NCBI GenBank assembly: GCA_019637265.1
Contig: JAHBVY010000003.1
Location: forward strand, 310,001-374,000
Origin: Polyangiaceae bacterium
GTDB lineage: Bacteria > Myxococcota_A > Polyangia > Polyangiales > Polyangiaceae
Length of the DNA: 64,000 bases
Direction of reading: 5' to 3'
The translations under genes were made by a program, and so were the position numbers. This document shows positions 51,090 through 61,216 of the stretch, piece by piece. Position 1 is the stretch's first letter. Every line of letters starts with the position of its first letter. A model generated the notes under the pieces. It ran no database searches. It was not told the DNA's origin and saw only the letters and a list, made by a program, of their open reading frames with translations.

Positions 51090-51232
51090 CGCCGCACCAT
51101 TTGCCCCACGTGTGGCCAAATCTACGAAGACGGCGCGCGCTATTGCGGCGCCGACCAAACGCAGCTCGTACCGCTGAACTGAGCCGCAGTCCTTCCTCCG
51201 CCGCGCGGCTCGAAACGGGCAAACCCCCAAAA
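51090..51232 (+). pseudogene. Inverted 3' fragment of the zinc-ribbon protein gene
   Basis: The last 31 codons of the gene at 43791 (from RRTICPTC to the stop at 51180-51182) and about 50 bases of 3' flank are repeated here in opposite orientation. There is no start codon, promoter or upstream domain, so it is a gene remnant. The copy ends 8 bases from the recD2 stop. Confidence 0.88.
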
Positions 51233-51239
51233 TAAAATG

Positions 51240-53387
51240 CTATGCGGAAATGACCTTCAACCGCTCGGCCAAGCGCGTCAGGCGCTCTTCTTTGCGCGTC
51301 TCGGACAGCGCGATGTCGAGGGCGCGGGGGTCGGCTACTAGGACGCATAGCTGACGAGCGCGGGTGACGGCGGTGTAGAGCAGGTTGCGCGAGAGCATCA
51401 CGAAGTGGGTGGTGAGCAGCGGGATCACCACGGCGGGGTATTCGCTGCCTTGGCTTTTGTGGATGCTGCAGGCGTAGGCGAGCTGCAGGTGGTCGAGCTC
51501 GGCGAGCGTGTACGGCGCGACCTCGCGCCCCTCGAAGCGCACCGTGAGCTGCTTCTTCTGGGGGTCCACCGCCGCGATCTGCCCGATGTCGCCGTTGAAC
51601 ACCTCGCGGTCGTAGTCGTTCTTGGTCTGCATCACCTTGTCCCCCAACCGGTAGAATTGCCCGCCGCGCTCGATGTGGGTTCCGCGCGGATTCAGCACCG
51701 CCTGCAGCGCGGCGTTGAGCGCCAGGGTGCCCACCTCCCCGCGGTGCATCGGCGTCAGCACCTGGATCTCGCGGCGCGGGTCCAGATTGAAGCGCGCGGG
51801 GATGCGCCCGGTGACGAGCTCCACCACCGCCTCCGCCGCGCGCGCCGGCTCACGCCGCGTGACGATGAAGAAGTCAGCTTCTGGATCCTGAGCGCCGGCC
51901 GAGGCGGGGCGCTCACCGCGGTAAATACGGTGCGCGTTCTGGACGATGCGGCTCTGCTCCGCCTGACGGAACACCTCGTTCAGGCGCACGGTAGGTAGCG
52001 TTCCTGATGAAATCAGATCGCGCAGCACCGCGCCGGGCCCCACGCTCGGCAGCTGATCGGCGTCCCCCACCACGATCAGCCGCGCGGCGGGCGGCAAGGC
52101 GCCGAGCAGCGCCTCCGCCAGCTGGAGATCGATCATCGAGGCTTCGTCCACCACCAGCGCCTGCGCGTCGATGGGGTTCTCCGCGGTGCGCTGGAAACCG
52201 GCGTGCGGGTCGTACTCGAGCAGGCGATGGATGGTGGTGGCCTCCTGACCGGTCGCCTCCGCCAGGCGCTTGGCGGCGCGGCCGGTCGGCGCCGCGAGCT
52301 TCACGCTCAGCTCCGCGCCGAGCAGCACGCTCAAGATCGCGCGCACCAGCGTGGTCTTCCCCACCCCGGGGCCGCCGGTGATGACCAGCACCTTGTGCTT
52401 CGCGGCGAGCTCCACCGCGCGGCGCTGGAGCGCGGCGAGCTCAATGTCGAGGCGCTGCTCGAAGCGCGCGATGTGATGCTCGAGGCCGCTCAGCACGCGC
52501 CCGGGGCTGGCCAGCAGATCTTGCAGCGCGTGCACCACGTTCTGCTCGGCCTCGTGGTAACGCCGCAGGAACACCAAGTCATCCTCAATGACTACACGGC
52601 TCGCTGCCCACAGCGCGTCCACCGCGGCATCCACGTGATCTTCCCCCACGGAGAGCATGGTCGCGGCGCGCGTGACGAGCTCCGGTCGCGGCAAGAGCAC
52701 GTGGCCCGAGTCCGCCGCTTCGCGCAGCTCGTGCAGCACGCCGGCTTGGGCGCGTTCGGGGTGGTCACCTGCGATGCCCATCGACGCGGCGATTTTGTCT
52801 GCCGTGCGGAAACCGATGCCGCGCACCTCTATCGCGAGTCGGTACGGGCTCTGTTGGATGATGCTCGCGGCGCGCTCGCCGTAGCGCTCGATGATGCGTG
52901 CGGCGAGGCCCGGGCTCGCGCCGTGGGTGGTGAGCAAGAGCAGCACGCTGCTCTGCATGCGCTGGGTGCTCCACGCCTTGACGATCTCGGCGGCGCGCTT
53001 TTTTCCGAGGCCTGATACTTCCGTCAGCCGCTCTGGCGTTTCGTCCAGCACCCGCAGCGTCTCGAGCCCGAAGCGCGCCACGATGCGCTCGGCGAGCGTC
53101 GCGCCGATGCCGGTGATGAAGCCGGAGGCGAGGTAGCGCTCGATGCCGCCCAGCGTCTCGGGCAGCACCGGCACGATGGCCTCGGCTTGAAACTGCGGGC
53201 CGCGCCGAGGGTCGACGCGCAGCTCACCGGTGACGCGCACGCTGGTGCCGACGCCGAGCGCCGGGCTCACCCCCACCACGGTGAGCCCACCATGACCTCG
53301 CACGCCGGTCAGGCGCAGCACGCGGAACCCCGTCTCTTCGTTCTCGAAGACGACGTGAGCCACCTCGCCGGTCAAGGTCTCGGTCAC
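51240..53387 (-). CDS. recD2: ATP-dependent DNA helicase RecD2
   Basis: Superfamily 1B 5'-3' helicase of about 715 residues from GTG 53385-53387 (TETLTGEVAHVVF). The open frame extends upstream but without coding character. N-terminal OB-like and helix-hairpin-helix region (GIGATLAERIVARFG, EVSGLGKKRAAEIVKAW). Walker A GGPGVGKTT at about 338-346, Walker B LVVDEASMID, motif III VGDADQLPSVGPG, motif IV LNEVFRQ, and the C-terminal HKSQGSEYPAVVIPLL and YTAVTRARQL. The long N-terminus is the RecD2 mark, distinguishing it from RecD of RecBCD. Role in repair and replication restart is known from the family. Confidence 0.94.
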   Translation of the reverse strand: MTETLTGEVAHVVFENEETGFRVLRLTGVRGHGGLTVVGVSPALGVGTSVRVTGELRVDPRRGPQFQAEAIVPVLPETLGGIERYLASGFITGIGATLAERIVARFGLETLRVLDETPERLTEVSGLGKKRAAEIVKAWSTQRMQSSVLLLLTTHGASPGLAARIIERYGERAASIIQQSPYRLAIEVRGIGFRTADKIAASMGIAGDHPERAQAGVLHELREAADSGHVLLPRPELVTRAATMLSVGEDHVDAAVDALWAASRVVIEDDLVFLRRYHEAEQNVVHALQDLLASPGRVLSGLEHHIARFEQRLDIELAALQRRAVELAAKHKVLVITGGPGVGKTTLVRAILSVLLGAELSVKLAAPTGRAAKRLAEATGQEATTIHRLLEYDPHAGFQRTAENPIDAQALVVDEASMIDLQLAEALLGALPPAARLIVVGDADQLPSVGPGAVLRDLISSGTLPTVRLNEVFRQAEQSRIVQNAHRIYRGERPASAGAQDPEADFFIVTRREPARAAEAVVELVTGRIPARFNLDPRREIQVLTPMHRGEVGTLALNAALQAVLNPRGTHIERGGQFYRLGDKVMQTKNDYDREVFNGDIGQIAAVDPQKKQLTVRFEGREVAPYTLAELDHLQLAYACSIHKSQGSEYPAVVIPLLTTHFVMLSRNLLYTAVTRARQLCVLVADPRALDIALSETRKEERLTRLAERLKVISA

Positions 53388-53538
53388 GGGTCGTGACTCA
53401 TACGTGAAACGCCGCCGCGGCGCGATCCAAGCCGCCACGAATGCTCCAGAAGAGCACATCACTCCCAAGGATCTGCTGCTCACGCGGTACAAGCAGAGCC
53501 AGCTGGTAGCGAACCGATCGGTGCTTTAGGGTTTTGGG

Positions 53539-54513
53539 ATGCGATGGACTCCGGCGCTCTGCCTGCTGCTCGCCCCCTTGGGCTGCGATGACGCCCCGGT
53601 GCCGAAGCCCGATCTCGCCACGCTGCCGAGCGCGCTGCCCACCGAGCCCAAGCTGGAGGCGCCCGAGCCACCGCCGGTGCTCGGCCCGGCGGAGACGGTG
53701 CCGGCCGGCGCGAAGGCTTGCGGCGTGGCGCGCTGCCTCGAGTTCCCCGCGCCGGTGGACGCGTTCCGTCACGTGCTCTCACGCAAGCCGCGCGTGCTCG
53801 CGGTGGGCGAGGCGCACGCGCTGAAGGGCACGGAGGACGTCCGCTCGAGCACCGCGCGCTTCACCACCGAGCTGTTGCCAGAGCTGCGTGGTCAGGCTTC
53901 CGATCTGATCCTCGAGCTGTGGTTCCCGAACCCCAGCTGCAAGAAGGAGACGATCAAGAAGGTGGAGGCGCAGCAGGCGGTGGTGACCGAGCGTCAGGCG
54001 ACCTCGAATCAGAACGAGTTCGTGGAGCTCGGTAACGTCGCCAAGCGCCTGGGTATCCAGCCCAAGGCGCTCGAGCCCAGCTGTGAAGATCTCCAGAAGA
54101 TCACCGAGGTGGGCACCGCCGACATCGCGCTCATGCTCGAGACGGTGGCGAAGTACACCGCGCTCGATGCGCGCGCGCGGTTGGCCAAGCAAAAGGAGCC
54201 CAAGGTCATCGTGCTGTACGGCGGCGCGATGCACAACGACCTCCACCCGCGGCCCGGCGCCGAGGCGTGGACGTTCGGCCCGGAGCTGAGCCGAGAGAGC
54301 GAGTACCTGGCGCTCGATCTCATCGTGCCGGAGTACATCAAGGACACCGACGCCTGGCGCATGATGCCTTGGTACGAGGCGTACACCGAGCGCACGGCCA
54401 AGGCCGATTCGAAGCCCTCCACCGCCACGCTCTTGTACGAGCCCCGGGCGCGTGAGCTGGTGCTCATCTTCCCACGCTCGTCCGCTTCGCGCCCGGCGGG
54501 TGAGGGGCGCTAG
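53539..54513 (+). CDS. Lipoprotein with ChaN/EreA-like fold signature
   Basis: Protein of 324 residues, lipobox APLGC (Cys 16), then a Pro/Glu spacer. The core starts at residue about 80 with RVLAVGEAHALKGTEDV, a VGExH motif seen in ChaN-like and erythromycin-esterase-like hydrolase folds. A second block VIVLYGGAMHNDLHPRP supplies a further His near a Gly pair, as in that superfamily. These proteins bind haem or act as metal-dependent hydrolases, so a hydrolase or ligand-binding role is possible. The assignment is tentative. Confidence 0.7.
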   Translation: MRWTPALCLLLAPLGCDDAPVPKPDLATLPSALPTEPKLEAPEPPPVLGPAETVPAGAKACGVARCLEFPAPVDAFRHVLSRKPRVLAVGEAHALKGTEDVRSSTARFTTELLPELRGQASDLILELWFPNPSCKKETIKKVEAQQAVVTERQATSNQNEFVELGNVAKRLGIQPKALEPSCEDLQKITEVGTADIALMLETVAKYTALDARARLAKQKEPKVIVLYGGAMHNDLHPRPGAEAWTFGPELSRESEYLALDLIVPEYIKDTDAWRMMPWYEAYTERTAKADSKPSTATLLYEPRARELVLIFPRSSASRPAGEGR

Positions 54514-54665
54514 GTCGATCGGTTGGGGGTGACGCGTCGCCCGGTGAAGCTCGGTGATCGGAGGGCTCGGTTGGGGGTTGGCTCACGCCGCACGGCGCCG
54601 CGCGGCGATCGCGTTCGAGCCCGGCCACACTGCCCGCTTGCTCCACAGCCCAGCGGATACTACCG

Positions 54666-57344
54666 ATGCGGGCGGTGAGCTCACTCGCGTGTCACTCAGG
54701 TTGCTCCTCTCCCCTCAGCCTGACCCAAGGTCCGCGGCGCTATGAGCGCTCGCGTCCGTTTCGAGTCGAGCACCTCGCGCTCGACCTCGCGCTCGACTTC
54801 GCTGCCAAGCGCGTGAGCGGCAGCGCGAGCCTCGACTTGCTACGCGTGGACTCGGAGGCGACCGCCGTCGTGCTGGACGCGGTGGACTTCGACGTGCACG
54901 GCGTGGCGCTGGTGGCGAGCGGCAAGTCGCAGGAGGCCAGCTACCACTACGACGGGGAGCAGCTCACGGTGACAGTGCCACGCCGCGTGAAGCGCTGTCA
55001 GGTGGTGGTGAGCTACGCCGCGGAGCCGACCCGCGGGCTCTACTTCCTGGAGCCGGACGCTCGGGTGCCGGGGCGGCCTCGTCAGGTTTACAGTCAATGT
55101 CAGGATGAGGACGCGCGCTACTGGTTCCCTTGTCACGACAAGCCGCACCAGAAGATGACCACGTCCGTGAAGGTGCGGGTCCCCGCCGGGATGACGGTGC
55201 TCAGCAACGGGGAGCTGGTGAGTCACGTGCCGGCGCGCCAGGGTCGCCAGGCGACGGTGAAGGCAGCCAAGCAGACGACTGCCAAGGCCAAGCAGACCGC
55301 TAAGGCGGCCAAGAAGGTCTCCGGCAAGGCCGCCACGCAGACTGAGGAGGCGACGGATCGAGCAGGTCAGCTGACGAGCGCCGATGGAGGTCAGGATACC
55401 TTCCATTTCAAGCTCGACACGCCGCACCCGAGCTACCTGGTCACCTTGGTCGCCGGTGACTTCGAGGTGTGGACGGAGCGGGTGGAGCTCGCGCCCGATC
55501 GCGAGGTGGAGCTCGCTTACTACGTGCCGCCGGGGCGCCGCACCGATGGTGAGCGCGCCTTCGAGCACACGAGGTCCATGCTCCGGCTGTTCAGCGAGAA
55601 GACCGGCGTGCCGTATCCGTTCAGCCGCTACAGCCAGATCGTGGTGGCGGACTTCATGTTCGGCGGCATGGAGAACACCACCGCGACTACCCTGGAGGAA
55701 GACGTGCTCTTGGACGCCAAGGCGGCGCGCGACATCGACACCTCCTCCCTGGTGGCGCACGAGCTGGCGCACCAGTGGTTCGGTGATTTAGTCACCTGCC
55801 GTGACTGGTCTCACGCTTGGCTGAACGAAGGCTTCGCCACCTTCTGCGAGCTGGTGGATCGCGAAGCGCGCTTCGGGCGCGACGAGTACGACTACGCCTT
55901 GGAGCGAGACCTCGCGAGCTACTTGGGTGAGGCGGCGCGCTACCGCCGGGCGGTGGTGTGCCGCGACTACGACGCGCCCATCGACCTCTTCGACCGACAC
56001 CTCTACGAGAAGGGCGCCCTGGTGCTCCACCTCCTGTGTCGTGAGCTGGGGGAGGAGCGGTTCTGGCGCGGGGTGGGGCGTTACCTCACGGCGCACGCGG
56101 GCGGCGTGGTGGAGACGCTCGACCTCACGCGCGCGCTGGAGGCGGAGACGGGGGTGAGCCTCGAGCGCTTCTTCGACACCTGGGTGTACCAGCCAGGGCA
56201 CCCCGAGCTCGGCGTGAAGGTGAGCTATGAGTCAGGTCTATTGACCATCGACTTCAAGCAGAAGCAGCGCACGGAGCGCGCGCCGCTCTACGACCTGTGG
56301 TGTGAGGTGGAGCTGGGGCTCGGGGAGGGGAGGACGGCGCGTCACGCGCGGCGCGTGGACACCAAGAGCGGCTCCCTGACGATCAAGCTCTCGGCGCCGC
56401 CAGAGTGGGTGGAGGTCGATCCAGAGCTTCGCCTGCTCGGGCGAGTGGACGTCGATTGCCCTCAAAAGATGCTGGAGGAGCAGCTCCTGCATGGCCCGCG
56501 GGCGCGCTCACGTTGGGCGGCGGCGCAGCTGCTCGGTAAGAAGGGCGGTCGCCGCGCGATCGCCGCGCTGGCGCGTTGCCTCGGGAGCGCGGCGGAGCCG
56601 TGGATGGTGCGGGTGGAGGCGGCGCGCGCGCTGGGTCGCCTGCGCGACGAGCGCGGGCTGCTCGCGCTGTTACCGCACGTGAGCGCGGCCGAGCACCGGG
56701 TGCGCCGCGCGGTGATCGCCGCGCTGGGGCGCTACAAGGACCCTCGGGTGGAGAAGGCGCTGGTGAAGCACGCGCGCGCCGACATGAGCTACTTGGTGCA
56801 GGGGGAGGCGGCGCGCGCGCTGGGGCAGAGCCGCGGCGCGAGCGCCAGCGCGCTGTTGCCTCGGCTGCTGAGCAAGCCCGCCTGGGGCGACGCGATCCGC
56901 GTGGGGGCGCTGGGCGGCTTGGCGGCGCTGGGTGAGCCCGCCGCAGAGGAGGTGGTGCTGGAGAGCACGGCGTACGGCGTGCCCACGCGAGGCCGCCGCG
57001 CGGCGGTGCTGGCGCTGCCGGAGGTGTCGGAGTCGCGGCGCGCGCGGCGCGCGCTGGAAGACCTGCTGGATGACGCTCACCCCCACGTGCGCGGCGACGT
57101 GGCGCGCGCCCTGGAGCTGATGGGAGACTCGCGCGCCGCGCCGGCGCTGCGGGCGCGGCTCGCGCGAGAGCCCGACCCACGCGTGCAGCGCCGCCTGAGG
57201 CTCAGCCTCCAGGCGCTGGCGGCGGGCCCCAAGCAGTCAGCGCAGCGTACGGCTCGTGAGCTGACCACGCTGCAAGAGAAGGTCGAGGCGCTGGAGGCCC
57301 GCCTGAGTCAGGTGGAGCAGAAGAAGAAGGGCAAGCGTTCATGA
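54666..57344 (+). CDS. M1-family zinc aminopeptidase with HEAT repeats
   Basis: Gluzincin aminopeptidase of 892 residues. The exopeptidase motif GGMEN is at 333-337. Zinc ligands are HELAH (365-369) and Glu 388 in WLNEGFATF. So it should be active. The N-terminal beta-saddle domain (30-260) is interrupted by a Lys/Ala-rich insert at about 196-235 (KAAKQTTAKAKQTAKAAKK), like a histone H1 tail. After the catalytic domain, at about 590-860, come HEAT/armadillo repeats (RRAIAALARCLGSAAEPWMVR, EARALGRLRD). A coiled coil (LQEKVEALEARLSQVEQ) and a KKKGKR end follow. The ATG at 54666 is in a region without a strong ribosome-binding site. The stop overlaps the enoyl-CoA hydratase start (ATGA). Confidence 0.93.
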   Translation: MRAVSSLACHSGCSSPLSLTQGPRRYERSRPFRVEHLALDLALDFAAKRVSGSASLDLLRVDSEATAVVLDAVDFDVHGVALVASGKSQEASYHYDGEQLTVTVPRRVKRCQVVVSYAAEPTRGLYFLEPDARVPGRPRQVYSQCQDEDARYWFPCHDKPHQKMTTSVKVRVPAGMTVLSNGELVSHVPARQGRQATVKAAKQTTAKAKQTAKAAKKVSGKAATQTEEATDRAGQLTSADGGQDTFHFKLDTPHPSYLVTLVAGDFEVWTERVELAPDREVELAYYVPPGRRTDGERAFEHTRSMLRLFSEKTGVPYPFSRYSQIVVADFMFGGMENTTATTLEEDVLLDAKAARDIDTSSLVAHELAHQWFGDLVTCRDWSHAWLNEGFATFCELVDREARFGRDEYDYALERDLASYLGEAARYRRAVVCRDYDAPIDLFDRHLYEKGALVLHLLCRELGEERFWRGVGRYLTAHAGGVVETLDLTRALEAETGVSLERFFDTWVYQPGHPELGVKVSYESGLLTIDFKQKQRTERAPLYDLWCEVELGLGEGRTARHARRVDTKSGSLTIKLSAPPEWVEVDPELRLLGRVDVDCPQKMLEEQLLHGPRARSRWAAAQLLGKKGGRRAIAALARCLGSAAEPWMVRVEAARALGRLRDERGLLALLPHVSAAEHRVRRAVIAALGRYKDPRVEKALVKHARADMSYLVQGEAARALGQSRGASASALLPRLLSKPAWGDAIRVGALGGLAALGEPAAEEVVLESTAYGVPTRGRRAAVLALPEVSESRRARRALEDLLDDAHPHVRGDVARALELMGDSRAAPALRARLAREPDPRVQRRLRLSLQALAAGPKQSAQRTARELTTLQEKVEALEARLSQVEQKKKGKRS

Positions 57345-58138
57345 GTGAAGAGCTGGTCACGGTCACGCGCCGTGAAGTGGGCGGCGGGGTGGTAGCCATC
57401 CTCACCCTCACGCGTGAGGCGCGGATGAACACGTTGTCGCGCGCCACCCTGCTCCGCTTCGGGGAGATCGGCCGTGAGCTCGCGGGCGACACCAGCCTGC
57501 GGGTGATCGTGGTCACCGCCGCGGGTGCTCGCGCGTTCTGCGCCGGGGCAGACTTGAAGGAGCGGCAGGGGATGGATCAGGACGCGATCCGCGCTCAGCT
57601 CGAGCTGTACCGCACGGAGCTGCTGTGGCTCGAGCGCTCGCCGGTCCCGGTGGTCGCCGCCATCAACGGGGTGGCGCTCGGCGGCGGACTGGAGCTGGCG
57701 CTGCTCTGCGATCTGCGGGTCGCGGCGCCGCACGCCACCCTCGGCTTGCCGGAGGTGACCATCGGCATCATCCCCGGCGCGGGCGGCACCCAGCGGCTGC
57801 CGCGCGTGGTGGGGGAGGCGCGCGCCAAGGAGCTGATCCTGTTCGGGCGCCGGCTCACCGCCGATGAGGCGCTGACGATCGGCCTGGTGAACCGCGTGTC
57901 GCCGGAGGGGGAAGACGTGCTGGAAGACGCGCTGCGCTGGGTGGAGCCGCTCGCCGCGGGCGCACCCCTGGCGCAGGCCGCCGCGCTGCGCGCCATCGAC
58001 GCCGCTTACGAGGTGCCGTTCGAGCGCGGCGTGGAGCTGGAGCGCCTGTTCTACGACACCTGCCTGCGGAGCCAAGATCGCGTGGAGGCGCTCACCGCCT
58101 TCGCCGAGAAGCGGCGCCCCGTGTTCCAAGGCCGCTGA
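57341..58138 (+). CDS. Enoyl-CoA hydratase/isomerase family protein
   Basis: Crotonase-fold protein of 265 residues. Oxyanion-hole strands AFCAGADLKERQ and INGVALGGGLELALLCDLRVAA are present. Catalytic Glu residues lie in GGGLELAL and in GLPEVTIGIIPGAGGTQRLPR, so hydratase activity is likely (methylglutaconyl-CoA or short-chain type; not separable by eye). It overlaps the M1 aminopeptidase stop by 4 bases and so is cotranscribed with it. Amino-acid catabolism would link the two. Confidence 0.94.
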   Translation: MSEELVTVTRREVGGGVVAILTLTREARMNTLSRATLLRFGEIGRELAGDTSLRVIVVTAAGARAFCAGADLKERQGMDQDAIRAQLELYRTELLWLERSPVPVVAAINGVALGGGLELALLCDLRVAAPHATLGLPEVTIGIIPGAGGTQRLPRVVGEARAKELILFGRRLTADEALTIGLVNRVSPEGEDVLEDALRWVEPLAAGAPLAQAAALRAIDAAYEVPFERGVELERLFYDTCLRSQDRVEALTAFAEKRRPVFQGR

Positions 58139-58260
58139 CTAGTTAGCACCACTGACTAGCCCATGAAAGTGAGCTGCCCGATTCAAGCCGCCTAGAGCAC
58201 ACGCTCTTCGAGCCGCTCGGGCACGGCCACCCACCCGTTCATACACCTGAAGGAGACGTC

Positions 58261-59430
58261 ATGCGCATCGTGGTCCAAAAGTATGGTGGTTCGTCCGTCG
58301 CGGACACCGAGCGGATCCGTCGGGTGGCTCAGCGCGTGGTGGAGACGCGCAAGCAGGGCGTGCAGGTGGTGGTGGTGGTGAGCGCCATGGGCAAGACCAC
58401 CGATCAGCTGCTGGCGCGCGCCCGTGAGATCAGCCCGAACCCCAGCCGCCGTGAGCTGGACATGCTGCTCAGCTGCGGTGAGCGCGCCAGCATGGCGCTG
58501 CTCAGCATGGCGGTCACCGAGCTGGGTTATCAAGCCATCAGCCTGACCGGCTCTCAGTCAGGTATCATGACGAATGATCGCCATTCGGGCGCGCGCATCA
58601 TCGAGGTGCGCCCGTTCCGCGTCCAAGACGAGCTCGAGGCGGGGCGCATCGTGATCGTGGCAGGGTTCCAGGGTGTCTCTTACAAGCGTGAGGTGACGAC
58701 GCTCGGGCGCGGTGGCAGCGACACCACGGCGGTCGCCTTGGCTGGCGCGCTGGGCGCGGAATACTGCGAGATTTGCTCCGACGTGGATGGTGTCTACAGC
58801 GCCGATCCGCGGGTGGTGAGCAGCGCGGAGCTGCTCCAGGCGGTGAGCCACGACACCATGCTCGAGCTCGCCGCGCACGGCGCGAAGGTGCTCCACGCGG
58901 AGTGCATCGATTTCGCCAAGAAGCAGCAGGTGGCGCTCTACGCGCGCGCCACCTTCGGCGACGCAGCCACCGGGACGCGCATCGATCGCACGGAGGAGGT
59001 GGGGAGCCACGACGTGGCCGCGGTGGCTGGCACCAAGCAGCTGGTGCGGCTCCGCGCCAGCGGTGAGCGCTCGATGGATCGCATGCTCGCCGCCGCCGCG
59101 GAGGCCTCGCTCCCGGTGCTGCATTTGGACGCCGACCACGAGATCGCCGACCTGTGGTTCAGCCTGGCGGACGTCCCTGACTGGGGCAGCGTGCGCGAGC
59201 GCCTGATGGGCCAAGTGGAGATCGAGGAAGACTGCGGCGCCGTGAGCGTCGCGGGCGATTTCTTCGGGCGCAGCGCGGCCAAGCTCGCCAAGACGCGCTC
59301 GGTGGCGGCGGGCGCCGGGGTGCGCGTGAAGGCGATGGCCACCTCACCGCTCCGCGCGACGCTGTTCTGTGCCGAGCAAGACGTGGACGTGCTCACCCAG
59401 GCGCTGCACCGCACCTTCCGTGAGCCGTGA
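58261..59430 (+). CDS. lysC: Aspartate kinase
   Basis: Aspartokinase of 389 residues, first step of Lys/Thr/Met/DAP synthesis. ATG follows GGAGA. Catalytic domain: [83 protein letters not shown]. The C-terminal about 125 residues are two ACT-type modules ([28 protein letters not shown]) that bind Lys and/or Thr for feedback inhibition. Short length fits the single-function type. Single gene. Confidence 0.95.
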   Translation: MRIVVQKYGGSSVADTERIRRVAQRVVETRKQGVQVVVVVSAMGKTTDQLLARAREISPNPSRRELDMLLSCGERASMALLSMAVTELGYQAISLTGSQSGIMTNDRHSGARIIEVRPFRVQDELEAGRIVIVAGFQGVSYKREVTTLGRGGSDTTAVALAGALGAEYCEICSDVDGVYSADPRVVSSAELLQAVSHDTMLELAAHGAKVLHAECIDFAKKQQVALYARATFGDAATGTRIDRTEEVGSHDVAAVAGTKQLVRLRASGERSMDRMLAAAAEASLPVLHLDADHEIADLWFSLADVPDWGSVRERLMGQVEIEEDCGAVSVAGDFFGRSAAKLAKTRSVAAGAGVRVKAMATSPLRATLFCAEQDVDVLTQALHRTFREP

Positions 59431-59473
59431 GGTAAGCTGACGGATGGAGGGCGGGTTTTGAAATGAGCGAACG

Positions 59474-60862
<1,389 letters not shown>

Positions 60863-60896
60863 GGCGGGAGCCTAGAGCGCTGCGGTGTTTGTCGCT

Positions 60897-60928
60897 AGGA
60901 CGACCCACGGTTTACCGTTGGTCGTCCT
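60897..60928. promoter_or_regulatory. 15-bp inverted repeat upstream of M17 gene
   Basis: Arms AGGACGACCCACGGT (60897-60911) and ACCGTTGGTCGTCCT (60914-60928) with one mismatch and a TT loop. It lies 35-66 bases upstream of the M17 start on its strand. It could be an operator or leader hairpin. Confidence 0.5.
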
Positions 60929-60974
60929 CAATCCGACAGCTAGAGCGGCACGAAGAGAAGCAGCACCGAGCAGA

Positions 60975-61025
60975 GGACCGGGGAAACCGCGCCCTCGCCC
61001 CGCATGGGGGCGGTTTCTCTGGTCC
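60975..61025. promoter_or_regulatory. 20-bp imperfect inverted repeat
   Basis: Arms GGACCGGGGAAACCGCGCCC (60975-60994) and GGGGGCGGTTTCTCTGGTCC (61006-61025), three mismatches, 11-base loop. It would form a very stable stem. No T-run on either side. Confidence 0.5.
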
Positions 61026-61148
61026 GTCCGGCGGCGAACTGATCGCTGCTCTAGGGCGCTTCTTGGTTTGGGCTGGGTTCGAGGCTGGAGCTGCGCTGGA
61101 GTCGCCTCCTGGAGGGCCCAGAGGCGTGTCCCTCGCGGCGGGCGCGGC

Positions 61149-61168
61149 GCGGTGCCGTCCAACCCCCC
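61149..61168 (+). repeat. Dispersed C-rich element, copy 5 of 5
   Basis: Core GCGGTGCCGTCCAACCCCC, then more C and CTTCCGATCCGG. It lies about 50 bases beyond the sulfatase-like stop, in its 3' flank. Confidence 0.75.
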
Positions 61169-61216
61169 CCTTCCGATCCGGCCGTGGCAGCGGTGATGCG
61201 GCGCTCCTATGGATCG

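Larger units (their letters stand above)
60863..61216. other. 354-bp intergenic region with two hairpins and C-rich element
   Basis: Region between the M17 start (-) and the sulfatase-like stop (-). No credible gene; open frames here are short and unlike neighbours. It holds the hairpins at 60897 and 60975 and dispersed element copy 5 at 61149. Confidence 0.65.

Noticed and set aside
60885..61196. Possible small gene in the gap upstream of the M17 gene
   Set aside because: The frame overlaps both hairpins and the C-rich repeat and is Arg/Pro-rich without a recognisable start or domain.
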